The position numbers and the translations under genes are program-made. A stretch of 64,000 nucleotides of DNA, from positions 124,001-188,000 of the forward strand of contig CAKRMU010000003.1 of the NCBI GenBank assembly GCA_934364985.1. Direction: 5' to 3'. The first letter of the stretch is position 1; every line of letters begins with the position of its first letter. The notes beneath the pieces are model-generated. The model saw only the letters and a program-made list of their open reading frames with translations, had not been told where the DNA came from and did no database searches. Source of the stretch: an uncultured Porphyromonas sp. (GTDB taxonomy: Bacteria > Bacteroidota > Bacteroidia > Bacteroidales > Porphyromonadaceae). Below, piece by piece: positions 29,681-38,740 of the stretch.

Positions 29681-31468
29681 TTAATCCAGTTTAAGTACGG
29701 CGAGGAATGCTTTTTGAGGTACTTCGACATTTCCCACCTGCTTCATACGTTTTTTGCCCTCCTTTTGCTTCTCCAAAAGCTTACGTTTTCGCGATATATC
29801 CCCACCATAACACTTAGCTGTCACATCCTTTCTAACCGCTTTGACCGTCTCTCGAGCAATAATTTTAGCCCCGATAGCTGCCTGAATAGCTATATCGAAT
29901 TGCTGACGAGGGATGAGCTCCTTTAGCTTTTCGCACATCCTTCGGCCTAAAGACTGAGCATTGTCTACGTGTGTCAGCACTGAAAGAGCGTCCACTGACT
30001 CACCATTTAGGAGGATATCCACTTTGACTAATTTCGAGCGCTGGAAGCCACTGATATGGTAATCAAAGGAGGCATAGCCCCGCGAAACGCTTTTCAATTT
30101 ATCGTAAAAGTCGATAACGATTTCACCCAAAGGCAGGTCATATATCAGCTCAATGCGGTTGCCAAATAGATAATCTTGCTTAATGAGTACGCCTCTCTTG
30201 CCGAGGCATAGGGTCATTATAGGACCGATATAATCTGTCGTGGTGATGATGGAAGCTCGTATGATCGGCTCCTCAATATAGTCTATTGCTGTAGCTTCTG
30301 GGAGACCTGAGGGGTTGTGTACCTCCTTCATCTCGCCTTTTTTATCGTACACACGATAGGAGACATTGGGGACTGTGGTGATGACACTCATATTATACTC
30401 CCTATCCAAACGCTCTTGCACGATCTCCATGTGTAGCAACCCAAGGAAACCGCATCTGAATCCGAATCCGAGTGCAGCCGAGCTTTCGGGCTGAAACGTT
30501 AAGGAAGCGTCGTTTAGCTGAAGCTTCTCTAAGGAAGAACGAAGGTTTTCAAACTCGTCGCTCTCTATCGGATAAACGCCTGCGAAAACCATTGGTTTAA
30601 CCTCCTCAAATCCCGCTATTGCCTTTGTCGCACCGCCCTCTACGTGCGTGATAGTATCCCCTACCTTGACTTCTCGTGACGTCTTAATGCCGGAAATGAT
30701 ATACCCTACGTCGCCTGTCTTCACCTCTTTTCGAGGAGACATATCGAGCCTCAAAATGCCCACTTCGTCTGCATCGTATTCCTTGCCAGTAGCGATAAAC
30801 TTAACGTGATCACCTGTATGAATCGTACCATTAACTACTTTATAGTAAGCGATGATACCCCTAAAAGGATTAAAGACAGAGTCAAAAATGAGACACTGAA
30901 GCGGTGCATCAGGATCTCCTTTAGGAGGATGTATCCGCTCAATAATGGCAGCCAAGATCTCCTCCACTCCCTCGCCAGTTTTTCCACTTGCACGTATTAA
31001 TTCGTTCTCGGAGCACCCTAAGAGGTTGACTAATTCATCACCAACTTCTTCTGGCATAGCACTTGGCAAATCCACTTTATTGAGGATGGGTATAATCGTT
31101 AGATCATGCTCAAGTGCCATATATAGGTTAGAGATGGTTTGTGCTTGTACACCCTGTGCCGCGTCAACTATAAGGAGTGCTCCCTCACAAGCAGCAATGG
31201 AGCGAGAGACTTCGTACGAAAAGTCCACGTGTCCCGGAGTGTCAATGAGGTTAAGTGTATACTCTTCTCCTTTGTAGGTATAATCCATTTGGATGGCGTG
31301 ACTCTTAATGGTAATACCACGCTCGCGCTCAAGGTCCATATTATCGAGCAATTGCTCCTGAGCCTCCGCCTCTCCTACTGTTTTGGTATACTCCAATAAG
31401 CGGTCCGCTAAAGTACTCTTGCCATGGTCAATGTGGGCTATGATACAGAAATTACGAATATGCTTCAT
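29681..31468 (-). CDS. lepA: Elongation factor 4 (LepA)
   Basis: A 595-residue translational GTPase. The G1 motif [14 protein letters not shown], the DTPGHVDF segment and NKVDLP (G4) are intact. The C-terminal LepA-specific domain carries the [24 protein letters not shown] signature, here read as [16 protein letters not shown]. It affects initiation and back-translocation. A -7 promoter box lies about 27 bp upstream. Full length. Confidence 0.97.
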   Translation of the reverse strand: MKHIRNFCIIAHIDHGKSTLADRLLEYTKTVGEAEAQEQLLDNMDLERERGITIKSHAIQMDYTYKGEEYTLNLIDTPGHVDFSYEVSRSIAACEGALLIVDAAQGVQAQTISNLYMALEHDLTIIPILNKVDLPSAMPEEVGDELVNLLGCSENELIRASGKTGEGVEEILAAIIERIHPPKGDPDAPLQCLIFDSVFNPFRGIIAYYKVVNGTIHTGDHVKFIATGKEYDADEVGILRLDMSPRKEVKTGDVGYIISGIKTSREVKVGDTITHVEGGATKAIAGFEEVKPMVFAGVYPIESDEFENLRSSLEKLQLNDASLTFQPESSAALGFGFRCGFLGLLHMEIVQERLDREYNMSVITTVPNVSYRVYDKKGEMKEVHNPSGLPEATAIDYIEEPIIRASIITTTDYIGPIMTLCLGKRGVLIKQDYLFGNRIELIYDLPLGEIVIDFYDKLKSVSRGYASFDYHISGFQRSKLVKVDILLNGESVDALSVLTHVDNAQSLGRRMCEKLKELIPRQQFDIAIQAAIGAKIIARETVKAVRKDVTAKCYGGDISRKRKLLEKQKEGKKRMKQVGNVEVPQKAFLAVLKLD

Positions 31469-31494
31469 ACGTCATCCTTATTAATTATTACTTG

Positions 31495-31502
31495 CAAAGA
31501 TA
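31495..31502 (-). promoter_or_regulatory. Putative lepA -7 promoter box
   Basis: On the minus strand TATCTTTG matches TAnnTTTG, 26 bp before the lepA start. A -33 box is not obvious. Confidence 0.45.
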
Positions 31503-31539
31503 ACGAAAAGCAAGGAACCTAAATATCTACCCTCCTTTT

Positions 31540-31587
31540 CTCAATTCCTCAGATCAAGATTCTATTACTTTAGTCGGGTGCTTAGTC
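31540..31587. repeat. Imperfect direct repeat bounding the accessory cluster, left copy
   Basis: About 48 bp beginning CTCAATTCCTCAG resembles 37526-37573 in the same orientation, with roughly 39 of 48 positions alike by eye. It sits just upstream of the lepA promoter box. The pair encloses the peptide-receptor cluster. Confidence 0.6.
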
Positions 31588-31724
31588 ACGCTACTCAGAG
31601 TCTGTAAAGCGTGACATAGGGCAATAGCAATCGCAGGATATCTACCACACCGTCACAATAGCATCCTACACATTTAGGTATATTCTCCTGCTACTACTAT
31701 CTACCGATTTGGTCCACTTTAGAT

Positions 31725-34367
31725 TTATAGTAATTTGAAACGTAGTGTGAGGAGAATTGACGATGGGCGAATATGAGACGAAGAGTAATAAGTGCTCATT
31801 GACCCATATTTGAAAGTGGAAAAGATCTGAGTATTGAAAATATTATCCCAATCAAGCTGATACCTCACTTTTTTAGTTGTGTAAACCATTGAAAGATCAG
31901 CTAAGAAAAAATGACGTGTGCCAGGTGTAAAGCTATTGTAGTAGTGCTCTCCCTTGGCAGAAAGAGACAAGCTAGGGGCGATGTTAAAGAGAAGAGATAG
32001 AGACTGGTCAATGCTATGAATCGTATCAAAAGAACTACCATAGGTGTCGCTTCCGCTATCACTATTCCAATGAATAGCGTAGTCAGTGACGAGCCAATCA
32101 AAAGGTGACATGCTCACTTTGGAGCGTAGACCATATGCCCTCCCAAAGTACTCGGCACTTATCCCTTGCCTGAGGATGTCACTCCGAGATGCACTCCAAT
32201 ATCCTAGTAGAGAGATGATTAAGTTTCTCCAGTAAAACCCCTTACTTGCTTCAAGCGATATTGATAGGCCATCACTCCTGTTTGGAAACTCCACGAATTC
32301 ATACACTGAAAGCTGATCATCAAAGGATGGGGACAAAATACCTTTGCTCCAGACTCTTTTGTAGGCAAGAGTGCTATTAAGAAAGAGCATCTTATCTGCA
32401 ACTTTATAGCCTAAGCTACCCGTTGTATATAGGGTATTTGTGTCAAATACCTTGGAGGAATAACGATTGAGGGTACGGTAGTTTTGAAAGATATAACCTT
32501 TGTAAAGACTTTCAATCCTTGGAGTATAGCTTTGAAGTGATGCCAATACTTCCCATTGAAGATTTCTATATCTATCGCTGATATTGATGTTGGGAAGAAA
32601 CTTAATTGTTTCATAATTGATATTGTCTTTTATATTCCCATTATAACTTATGTGAGTGTGCCGATAAGAGAAAGGAAGCCCCAAGGCAATATTTAAATTG
32701 GCTCTCTTGTATCGTAGATTAGCCCCCAATAAGCCATTGAAAAATAAAGCAGACATATCATTGCTCCACTGAGAATGGTCTAACAGCTTGACTTCGCTAT
32801 TATTTGAAATGTCTGAGACAAGTGTTTCATGCTCCAGTTTTAAAGAAAACAAAGGATCAATCTTAATCATTCCCAAGGAGAGTGCCGAAATAGATTTTAC
32901 CTCCAGTGAAGAGATAAAAGCACCACGTCTAATTTTTTGGCGTGTGGGTTGACCCGTTTCTTCTTGATTTATAGTACCAGAAAATAGGCTGGGATGAAAA
33001 TATAAACTATGTGGCTGTGTGCGATAAGCATTATCAAACAGAACTATAAAACCTTTATTATCTTCATTTCGTCGTCCCCACTGAGTAGAGTTGAAGAATA
33101 CTAAAGATTTACTTTCCAACCTTTGGATAGACTCTTCTTTTCCCATTAATTGACCTATATTTTCTGTCCAATCCGCAGTGAGCTTAGTCTCATTGCCGAT
33201 AAAGAAATGGTCCTGATTTAGGGTGTAGGATATGCCTCCTTTGAGCGTATTCTTTTTTAGCTGAGCAGATGCATCTTCCTTAATTTCAACGATCCCCGAA
33301 TTAGGAATGTTGTAAGCAGTATATGCATAGCTTCGCATTCTGGCTAAGCTATTATTAAACTGAATATTCAACGTCAGCTCTGCATTGTTCTTTAACTTAA
33401 GCAATTGATTAGAGCCTAATGTATGGGTCGACTGGTCTGAGTATCTGTTTTTTCTAAGAGGTGGGATAGATGGTGTTACCACATCTGTCATCGCTAAGTT
33501 CCCTATCTCGTTAGAACTACTCAATTCCCTAAATTCCGAGGAAGTATCATCTCCGGTATTGCTACTTTTTACGTTTGTAATATTTTGATTGTTTTTGTTA
33601 AAGAGGGTCCCCACCAGTTCTTCTTGCCAAAGCAATTTGTCAGCATATCCTGCCCCTATTAGAGCTTGTAGTGTGAATATATTTTTGGCACCCTCCTTTA
33701 GTTTGAGATTTATGGCAGCTTCATTACTCATCTCAAGCCCCTCCATCATCTTTATGGGCTGATGATTTTCTATCACTTGCACTACAGATATATCTTTTGC
33801 TTGAAGGTTTTTTGTAGCAATGCCGTAGCGTCCCTTAAGCAAATCCATATTCTCTATGTACAGCTTATTGATCTCTCGACCTCTATACCTGATAGCACCT
33901 CCCTCAGATACCGATAATCCCGGTAGTTTTTTTATCACGTCTCCAATGGTAAGGTCGTTAGTATTTGTAAAGCTTGAGACAAGGTAATTAATCGTATCTT
34001 GCTCTTGCCAGACTTTATTTGCTTTTACCACTACCTCATTTATCTGCATCACATCAAACTCTGCAGAAAAGTCTACCGATTGGCTTTTATTCTCCACTCG
34101 TTTAGTCATTGGCTTTATCTCTAAGCCAGAGATGGAGACAAGCAGTTTAGGAAGAGAAGTCGCCGAGAAAGAGATGCTATAACTCCCTTTTTGTGAGGTG
34201 CTTCCAAAAGCAAGAATAGTACTATCGTTAGGGTTCTGGATAAGAACCGTGATATTACCAAGTGGTTTGCCTTGGGCATCCAAGACGTGTCCATCAATGG
34301 TAGTCTGACCAAACAACCGCCCTACTAACAATGTGAGACAGATTGCCAAGAAGACTATTCTCCGCAT
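31725..34367 (-). CDS. TonB-dependent outer-membrane receptor-like protein with carboxypeptidase-regulatory domain
   Basis: About 880 residues from MRRIVFLAICL. A signal peptide ends near RLFGQ. A carboxypeptidase-regulatory-like beta domain follows (GHVLDAQGKPLGNITVLIQN, about 22-100). A plug-like segment carries DVIKKLPGLSV and RYRGREINKLYIENMDLL. The long remainder is a beta-barrel ending in an aromatic/hydrophobic terminus (LTLRFKLL). A longer frame begins at 34415, but the signal peptide fixes 34367. It probably imports or exports a specific ligand with TonB/ExbBD energy. It is the last gene of the cluster, 34 bp after the GLPGLI gene. This receptor type commonly pairs with GLPGLI proteins. 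Confidence 0.85.
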   Translation of the reverse strand: MRRIVFLAICLTLLVGRLFGQTTIDGHVLDAQGKPLGNITVLIQNPNDSTILAFGSTSQKGSYSISFSATSLPKLLVSISGLEIKPMTKRVENKSQSVDFSAEFDVMQINEVVVKANKVWQEQDTINYLVSSFTNTNDLTIGDVIKKLPGLSVSEGGAIRYRGREINKLYIENMDLLKGRYGIATKNLQAKDISVVQVIENHQPIKMMEGLEMSNEAAINLKLKEGAKNIFTLQALIGAGYADKLLWQEELVGTLFNKNNQNITNVKSSNTGDDTSSEFRELSSSNEIGNLAMTDVVTPSIPPLRKNRYSDQSTHTLGSNQLLKLKNNAELTLNIQFNNSLARMRSYAYTAYNIPNSGIVEIKEDASAQLKKNTLKGGISYTLNQDHFFIGNETKLTADWTENIGQLMGKEESIQRLESKSLVFFNSTQWGRRNEDNKGFIVLFDNAYRTQPHSLYFHPSLFSGTINQEETGQPTRQKIRRGAFISSLEVKSISALSLGMIKIDPLFSLKLEHETLVSDISNNSEVKLLDHSQWSNDMSALFFNGLLGANLRYKRANLNIALGLPFSYRHTHISYNGNIKDNINYETIKFLPNINISDRYRNLQWEVLASLQSYTPRIESLYKGYIFQNYRTLNRYSSKVFDTNTLYTTGSLGYKVADKMLFLNSTLAYKRVWSKGILSPSFDDQLSVYEFVEFPNRSDGLSISLEASKGFYWRNLIISLLGYWSASRSDILRQGISAEYFGRAYGLRSKVSMSPFDWLVTDYAIHWNSDSGSDTYGSSFDTIHSIDQSLSLLFNIAPSLSLSAKGEHYYNSFTPGTRHFFLADLSMVYTTKKVRYQLDWDNIFNTQIFSTFKYGSMSTYYSSSHIRPSSILLTLRFKLL

Positions 34368-34401
34368 ACTTTCTGGAATGAGAAGTGTAGAAAAAGCAAA
34401 A

Positions 34402-35301
34402 TTAATCTCGCTCAATAGGATTATAGGGCAATGAAAACTTATTCAGCTTTTGATACTGTCCATTGACCTCTTTTACCAAATATATTCTGGTAGTGAGGAG
34501 GTACTGCGTAGTTTCCTTATAAGCATGCTCTACACGTTCTTGTACATATTTTCGATCGGTTGGGACATAGGTCCACCTATATTGCTTGATCTCCACCTTT
34601 TTCTTTGGGACTTCTATTCCTATACAACTCCAATGATAGTGTCCCTCTTGGTCTTGGATATCCAATATTAGCCCAGGCAATCCATCAAACTTATATGGGC
34701 CATCACGAAAAGGCAATTCGGTGGTAAACCAAGCTTCGTAAGTTCGCCCCCTAAAGTCAGCCACGCCTTTTTGACAGTTATAGCCGAGAAATGTTTTCTT
34801 CTCCCCTGTGAGACGCCATTTAAAAGCTATTTTGTCGTCTATGTACCTATAGACGTCATCAAACCCAAAAAGTCTGAGAGTGATAATATCCTTCTTACTT
34901 TCGCCATAGGGGGAATACTTATACACCTCCTCCCCAATGGTGGGATATATAAAAGCGTTTCGTATCAATGTAGGTTTTTCACTTAACGACTCCGATTTAG
35001 TCCAATCTAAATCTTCCTTATGTAAAATTTGACTATAACCCTTGGAAACTCTCTGCCCAATCTCTAGAGTCCATACATCCTCAAAAACTCCCTCTTCATA
35101 TTCTGGTGCCAAATTCATGGTCACAGCATACGTCACGACCAATTTTGCTTGGTCAATCACGTCAAAATTGGTAGTAGACTGAAAGTCCGGTGCTATGCCA
35201 AGCTCTTTGTCTGTTACTTCCTGTCCTTGCCTAAAGCCTTGCTGAGCATGTGCAGGGAGAGAAAGTAGGAAGACCAGGGAGAGGTAAAATATCTTTTTCA
35301 T
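34402..35301 (-). CDS. GLPGLI family exported protein
   Basis: A 299-residue exported protein with signal peptide MKKIFYLSLVFLLSLPAHAQ. The family-defining motif FDGLPGLILDIQD places GLPGLI at about residues 207-212, after GYNCQKGVADFRGRTYEAWF. The fold is expected to be beta-rich and periplasmic or surface exposed; function is unknown. The family is frequently encoded next to TonB-dependent receptors in Bacteroidetes, as here. A start at 35325 is possible but would mask the signal peptide. Confidence 0.9.
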   Translation of the reverse strand: MKKIFYLSLVFLLSLPAHAQQGFRQGQEVTDKELGIAPDFQSTTNFDVIDQAKLVVTYAVTMNLAPEYEEGVFEDVWTLEIGQRVSKGYSQILHKEDLDWTKSESLSEKPTLIRNAFIYPTIGEEVYKYSPYGESKKDIITLRLFGFDDVYRYIDDKIAFKWRLTGEKKTFLGYNCQKGVADFRGRTYEAWFTTELPFRDGPYKFDGLPGLILDIQDQEGHYHWSCIGIEVPKKKVEIKQYRWTYVPTDRKYVQERVEHAYKETTQYLLTTRIYLVKEVNGQYQKLNKFSLPYNPIERD

Positions 35302-35321
35302 ATGTGTATGCGTAAAGAAAA

Positions 35322-35735
35322 TCAAAAGGGGTAAAAGCGTGATAGTTTGCCATTAGAGACATCCCCAATATATGGATAAATGACTTCTTCAAAGTGATAT
35401 GGGTAGAAGTAGTTGAGCGTATCTATATATACATTTTCATTAAATATAATACCGCTCCCAAATCTAATTTTCAACATCTTCAGCGAGTGTACCTCTGTTA
35501 AAATGAATAATAAACTATCGTCATTGACATGATCCATAAAATACCTTTCAGCACCCCGGATACATCCACTACATCCTGATGAAGGTAATATCAGTACTTT
35601 ATTTACAGGCAGATTATATTCCTCAAGTAAACTATCTATACGAGGTACCATGGCATCAGTATAGGTGATTTCCCTTTTAGTGCAGCTTATCAAAGCTATT
35701 CCAATTAACAAGGTCAATAACAAGGGACTCTTCAT
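35322..35735 (-). CDS. Small lipoprotein with CxxC motif (possible thioredoxin-like)
   Basis: A 137-residue protein. The lipobox LISC places the lipid-modified cysteine at residue 18. The mature part has a strand-like KVLILPSSGCSGC with Cys55 and Cys58 in a CxxC arrangement. That order (beta strand, then CxxC, then helix) resembles the start of a thioredoxin fold, but the rest is too divergent to assign. Given a four-cysteine exported peptide upstream, a disulfide-handling role is a reasonable guess only. It starts 31 bp after the DUF4221-like gene and ends 20 bp before the GLPGLI start. Confidence 0.7.
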   Translation of the reverse strand: MKSPLLLTLLIGIALISCTKREITYTDAMVPRIDSLLEEYNLPVNKVLILPSSGCSGCIRGAERYFMDHVNDDSLLFILTEVHSLKMLKIRFGSGIIFNENVYIDTLNYFYPYHFEEVIYPYIGDVSNGKLSRFYPF

Positions 35736-35766
35736 GAAGTAATTTGCGATTAAGGTACTTTACTGA

Positions 35767-36984
35767 CTACAGTTTTGGCACATAAACATCAAAAGAAATA
35801 TGATTATCATCGCCATCATTTCTTCTCTCTATATTTAGGCCATCTGAAGAAACAAAAAACGAGGGGAACCCATACACCTCTGGATGGGGAACAATCCACT
35901 CTCCCACATAATTCATCTGTCCATCCAAAACTACAACTACTATTGGCCGGTAGTTGGCATTTGTCTTTGGAGCTCTTTCTTGTGGTAATGTAGCGATGCG
36001 GTATATAAGATCTCGGTATTTATCATACAATACAAACGCATACCTCGGCTGAGTATTTCCCCACTCGTAAAGGCTCATTCCCATATACTCCTTTGTACCA
36101 TCTTTGGGTATGATACGCTCTATGTCATAGGCTCCGGCATATACACCATCAAGTCTCCTATTATCAACGTCCCAAGTATAAAGTTTGTGATCAGCAGGAT
36201 AGTTCAGCAATAGCTTTCCCTCCTTATAGGGAGCAATGCTTGCGTGCCTAAAGAGAAATCCTCCTCCCCAATTGCCCTCATCATAGGCAGAAGAAAATGG
36301 TATAGAATAATCAACTGCCTTGGTATCTAGATCAATACTCACAACAGATGGCACAAAGCGTCCATTCAAAGGGACGCCCATTTCAGATGGTTCGGAACCT
36401 ATAAGAGGTAGGTACACACTACTTCCTATCCTTTCCATAGGGTGAGCATAGTCAAGATATGGAATGCCATAAAATAGAGCATCAAAGGTAGATATATCTT
36501 TACCTGCCTCTACATGAGTGGCAGCAGATTTCTCGATCTCTTCAAAAGGAGAAATACTCCATCTTTCCGCCCCATCGGACAATGAGAACAAGTGCAAGCT
36601 GGAAGCATTATCATCAAAGAACAAAATAGAATCTCTAGAAAGTCTTGAAAAACCCAAGACTTGACCTTCAAAACTGATAGCAGTAGTCTCAGATAGATCA
36701 ATACTTCCTTGGGGACCCAATTGATAGGAATAAATTCTATTATTAGTAGCATCAAGCAAACTCAACTGTTGCAAATCTCCATCGTATTCCAGATATGACA
36801 CTACCGGCATCATTAATGTGTCAATGACAAGAGAATAACTCTTAGTCCTTTCAAATATGATACTCCTATTGTATTTGTTCCGCTCTTCATTATCTCGCGT
36901 CTTTGTAGCACCACAGGCAAGAAGAGCGAAAATGACCGCTAAAATAGAAATTGCAATGACCCTATTTTTATATCTATTATGCAT
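35767..36984 (-). CDS. DUF4221/BF3164-like beta-propeller lipoprotein
   Basis: A 405-residue lipoprotein with lipobox ALLAC (Cys24). Repeating beta units such as DATNNRIYSYQLG, DDNASSLHLFSL and LYDKYRDLIYRIATLP suggest a propeller. The YDKYRDLIYR and PIVVVVLDGQMNYVGEW segments fit the DUF4221 family of Bacteroidetes lipoproteins. Role unknown; probably periplasmic or outer-membrane anchored. It lies downstream of the four-cysteine peptide (227-bp gap) and upstream of the CxxC lipoprotein. Confidence 0.72.
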   Translation of the reverse strand: MHNRYKNRVIAISILAVIFALLACGATKTRDNEERNKYNRSIIFERTKSYSLVIDTLMMPVVSYLEYDGDLQQLSLLDATNNRIYSYQLGPQGSIDLSETTAISFEGQVLGFSRLSRDSILFFDDNASSLHLFSLSDGAERWSISPFEEIEKSAATHVEAGKDISTFDALFYGIPYLDYAHPMERIGSSVYLPLIGSEPSEMGVPLNGRFVPSVVSIDLDTKAVDYSIPFSSAYDEGNWGGGFLFRHASIAPYKEGKLLLNYPADHKLYTWDVDNRRLDGVYAGAYDIERIIPKDGTKEYMGMSLYEWGNTQPRYAFVLYDKYRDLIYRIATLPQERAPKTNANYRPIVVVVLDGQMNYVGEWIVPHPEVYGFPSFFVSSDGLNIERRNDGDDNHISFDVYVPKL

Positions 36985-37211
36985 AGCTATCGTCTAAGTT
37001 TAACAAACAATCTCAACCATATTGTACAAGCATGATAATCGCATTTGAAATCTAAATTAGAGCCTATCGAAATTTCAGAAATGAGGGCTCAGTGGCTGTT
37101 ATCTACCACATAATATCCACCAAAAACTATTGTTCTTATGGCGAATCAACATTATTGCGATTTCCTACTTACATGATTTAGGGCGAAGAACTCTAAAAAC
37201 CATTAACCCTA

Positions 37212-37448
37212 TTACCTTGAGCAATCTTTTCTTTCAAAGAAACCAGCCTTTACACATGCATATCCACCATTTACTGTGGGCTCACAATGCCCCTTGTTCT
37301 TCCCTGGAGTAATCACACAACCATCCAATACGGTAGAACCAGGTTGATGATCTGTAGTATCAGAAGCGGACATTTCGACAGAGCTTCCTCCTAAAAGTAC
37401 AAGCATAAAGATCGTACCAAGTGTCAATAATATTTTTCTCCTATACAT
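37212..37448 (-). CDS. Small exported four-cysteine peptide
   Basis: A 78-residue product from ATG 37448 (MYRRKILL). It has a positively charged start, a hydrophobic segment (about 6-21) and a short mature part with cysteines at 44, 55, 65 and 76. The spacing C-x10-C-x9-C-x10-C is nearly regular and could give two disulfides. It resembles in size and layout the NVEALA-type exported peptides of Bacteroidetes but lacks that motif. It is the first gene of the cluster, with a TAnnTTTG box about 47 bp upstream. Real gene likely; function unknown. Confidence 0.65.
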   Translation of the reverse strand: MYRRKILLTLGTIFMLVLLGGSSVEMSASDTTDHQPGSTVLDGCVITPGKNKGHCEPTVNGGYACVKAGFFERKDCSR

Positions 37449-37494
37449 AGTCAAAAATTTGTTGGTAAAACATATTAATACAATTAATGCTCAA

Positions 37495-37502
37495 CAAATA
37501 TA
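37495..37502 (-). promoter_or_regulatory. Putative promoter -7 box of the peptide-receptor cluster
   Basis: Minus-strand TATATTTG matches TAnnTTTG, about 47 bp before the peptide start codon. No clear -33 box was found; the region beyond is A-rich on the plus strand. Confidence 0.45.
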
Positions 37503-37525
37503 CAAGAAATAAACAAGAAAAAAAA

Positions 37526-37573
37526 CTCAATTCCTCAGGTCATGATTTTATTGCTTTGGTCAGCTACTTATTG
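37526..37573. repeat. Imperfect direct repeat bounding the accessory cluster, right copy
   Basis: Begins CTCAATTCCTCAG and matches 31540-31587 in the same orientation at about four of five positions. It lies just upstream of the peptide promoter box, a position comparable to the left copy before lepA. Confidence 0.6.
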
Positions 37574-37622
37574 ATTGTTTTTTCTTGTATCCCGACTATA
37601 TAGCAGGCCAAATGGGCTATAA

Positions 37623-38447
37623 GGAAGTCTGCTTATTCTCTATTTTTCTCTTTACGACGTATTCATTGTGTTTATTTGTGTGAATTCTACGTTTATTGGC
37701 ACTCCTATTATCGCATCAAGACATCATTGCTTCAAAGCGGGCGAAGTACAGCTTGGAGTCAATAATATTTCTATTATACCCCCAAAAGCATCAAACAACG
37801 AAAAAACATGGATTGTCTCTTATACGGGTCATGATGGACTTAGTCAGTCCGTTCAATGCCATAATGTGGTGACGACCGTGAGAGGAGATTTATTGCCCCC
37901 TCTATTTAACACGGAGTTAGCTGATAAAATGAGTCTTATAGCTACCACTCCTTATGCTCCTATTACAGAAGTATGTGTCGGTTTTGACCATTTGCCAGAC
38001 GTCCCACGAGCTGTTTTTGGGGTACTTATTCCTTCTATTGAGAAAAGAGCTGTTTTAGGAATTCTATTTCCTAGTTCCTGCTTTAAAAGCCGGACACCAT
38101 ACCCAGACAGTGCCCTCTTTACAATTTTTATGGGTGGGCTAAGAACAAAGGAACTTGTATTGAATAAATCTCAAAGTGAGCAAAAAGATATTGCTCTACA
38201 AGAGCTCTATTCAATGATGAAGATTCCTAACGCCATAAAGCCTAATATGGTGCACATCGCTTGCTACAATAAAGCAATTCCACAGTACGATGTTAAGACA
38301 GACCAAAGACACCAGGATATAAAAAGTATACAAGACACGTATGATGGACTATATTTAGCGGGCGGTATTATTGGAGGTATCGGCATGGCAAATAGAATTA
38401 CTCAAGGAATTGAAATAGGAAAAATAATCGCTAAAAAATTTAAATAA
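37623..38447 (+). pseudogene. hemG: Truncated protoporphyrinogen oxidase (HemG/HemY-type) C-terminal remnant
   Basis: The frame is open from 37623 with only a GTG (37668) as a plausible start. The product would be about 259 residues, against about 450 for the full enzyme. The C-terminal half is recognisable: HNVVTTVRGDLLPPLF, YAPITEVCVGFDH, and the FAD-proximal ending DGLYLAGGIIGGIGMANRIT. The N-terminal dinucleotide-binding GxGxxG region is missing. No Shine-Dalgarno sequence precedes the GTG. I infer an inactivated, 5'-deleted gene. It lies between the accessory cluster and the rpoC terminator. Confidence 0.72.
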
Positions 38448-38673
38448 GACATGCCAATCTGTACCTATTGGGGTGTGGTTAATTGATAGCCATTCTCGAC
38501 CTCAAAATGTCAATAATATCCATATTACAAGCCCACTACCATCAAAATTTGGAATTCTCGCTCGAATGGAGAACTAATTGACCTATCTTATTCCAAACAC
38601 ATCTACCGGTGATCTTTTGGATTACGTAGTATCCCACCTTAAGATTAAATAGGTTGATGTTATTAATAGATGA

Positions 38674-38706
38674 AAAAAGCAACCCTAAAAAATAGGGTCG
38701 CTTTTT
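38674..38706 (-). terminator. rpoC terminator
   Basis: A 14-bp stem (38674-38687 with 38693-38706) has one G-U pair on the minus strand and a 5-nt loop, with A/T runs at the stem base. It lies 34 bp beyond the rpoC stop and may also act on the plus strand. Confidence 0.8.
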
Positions 38707-38740
38707 CTTCCATAATAAAATATGCTTATGTATTTATCGT

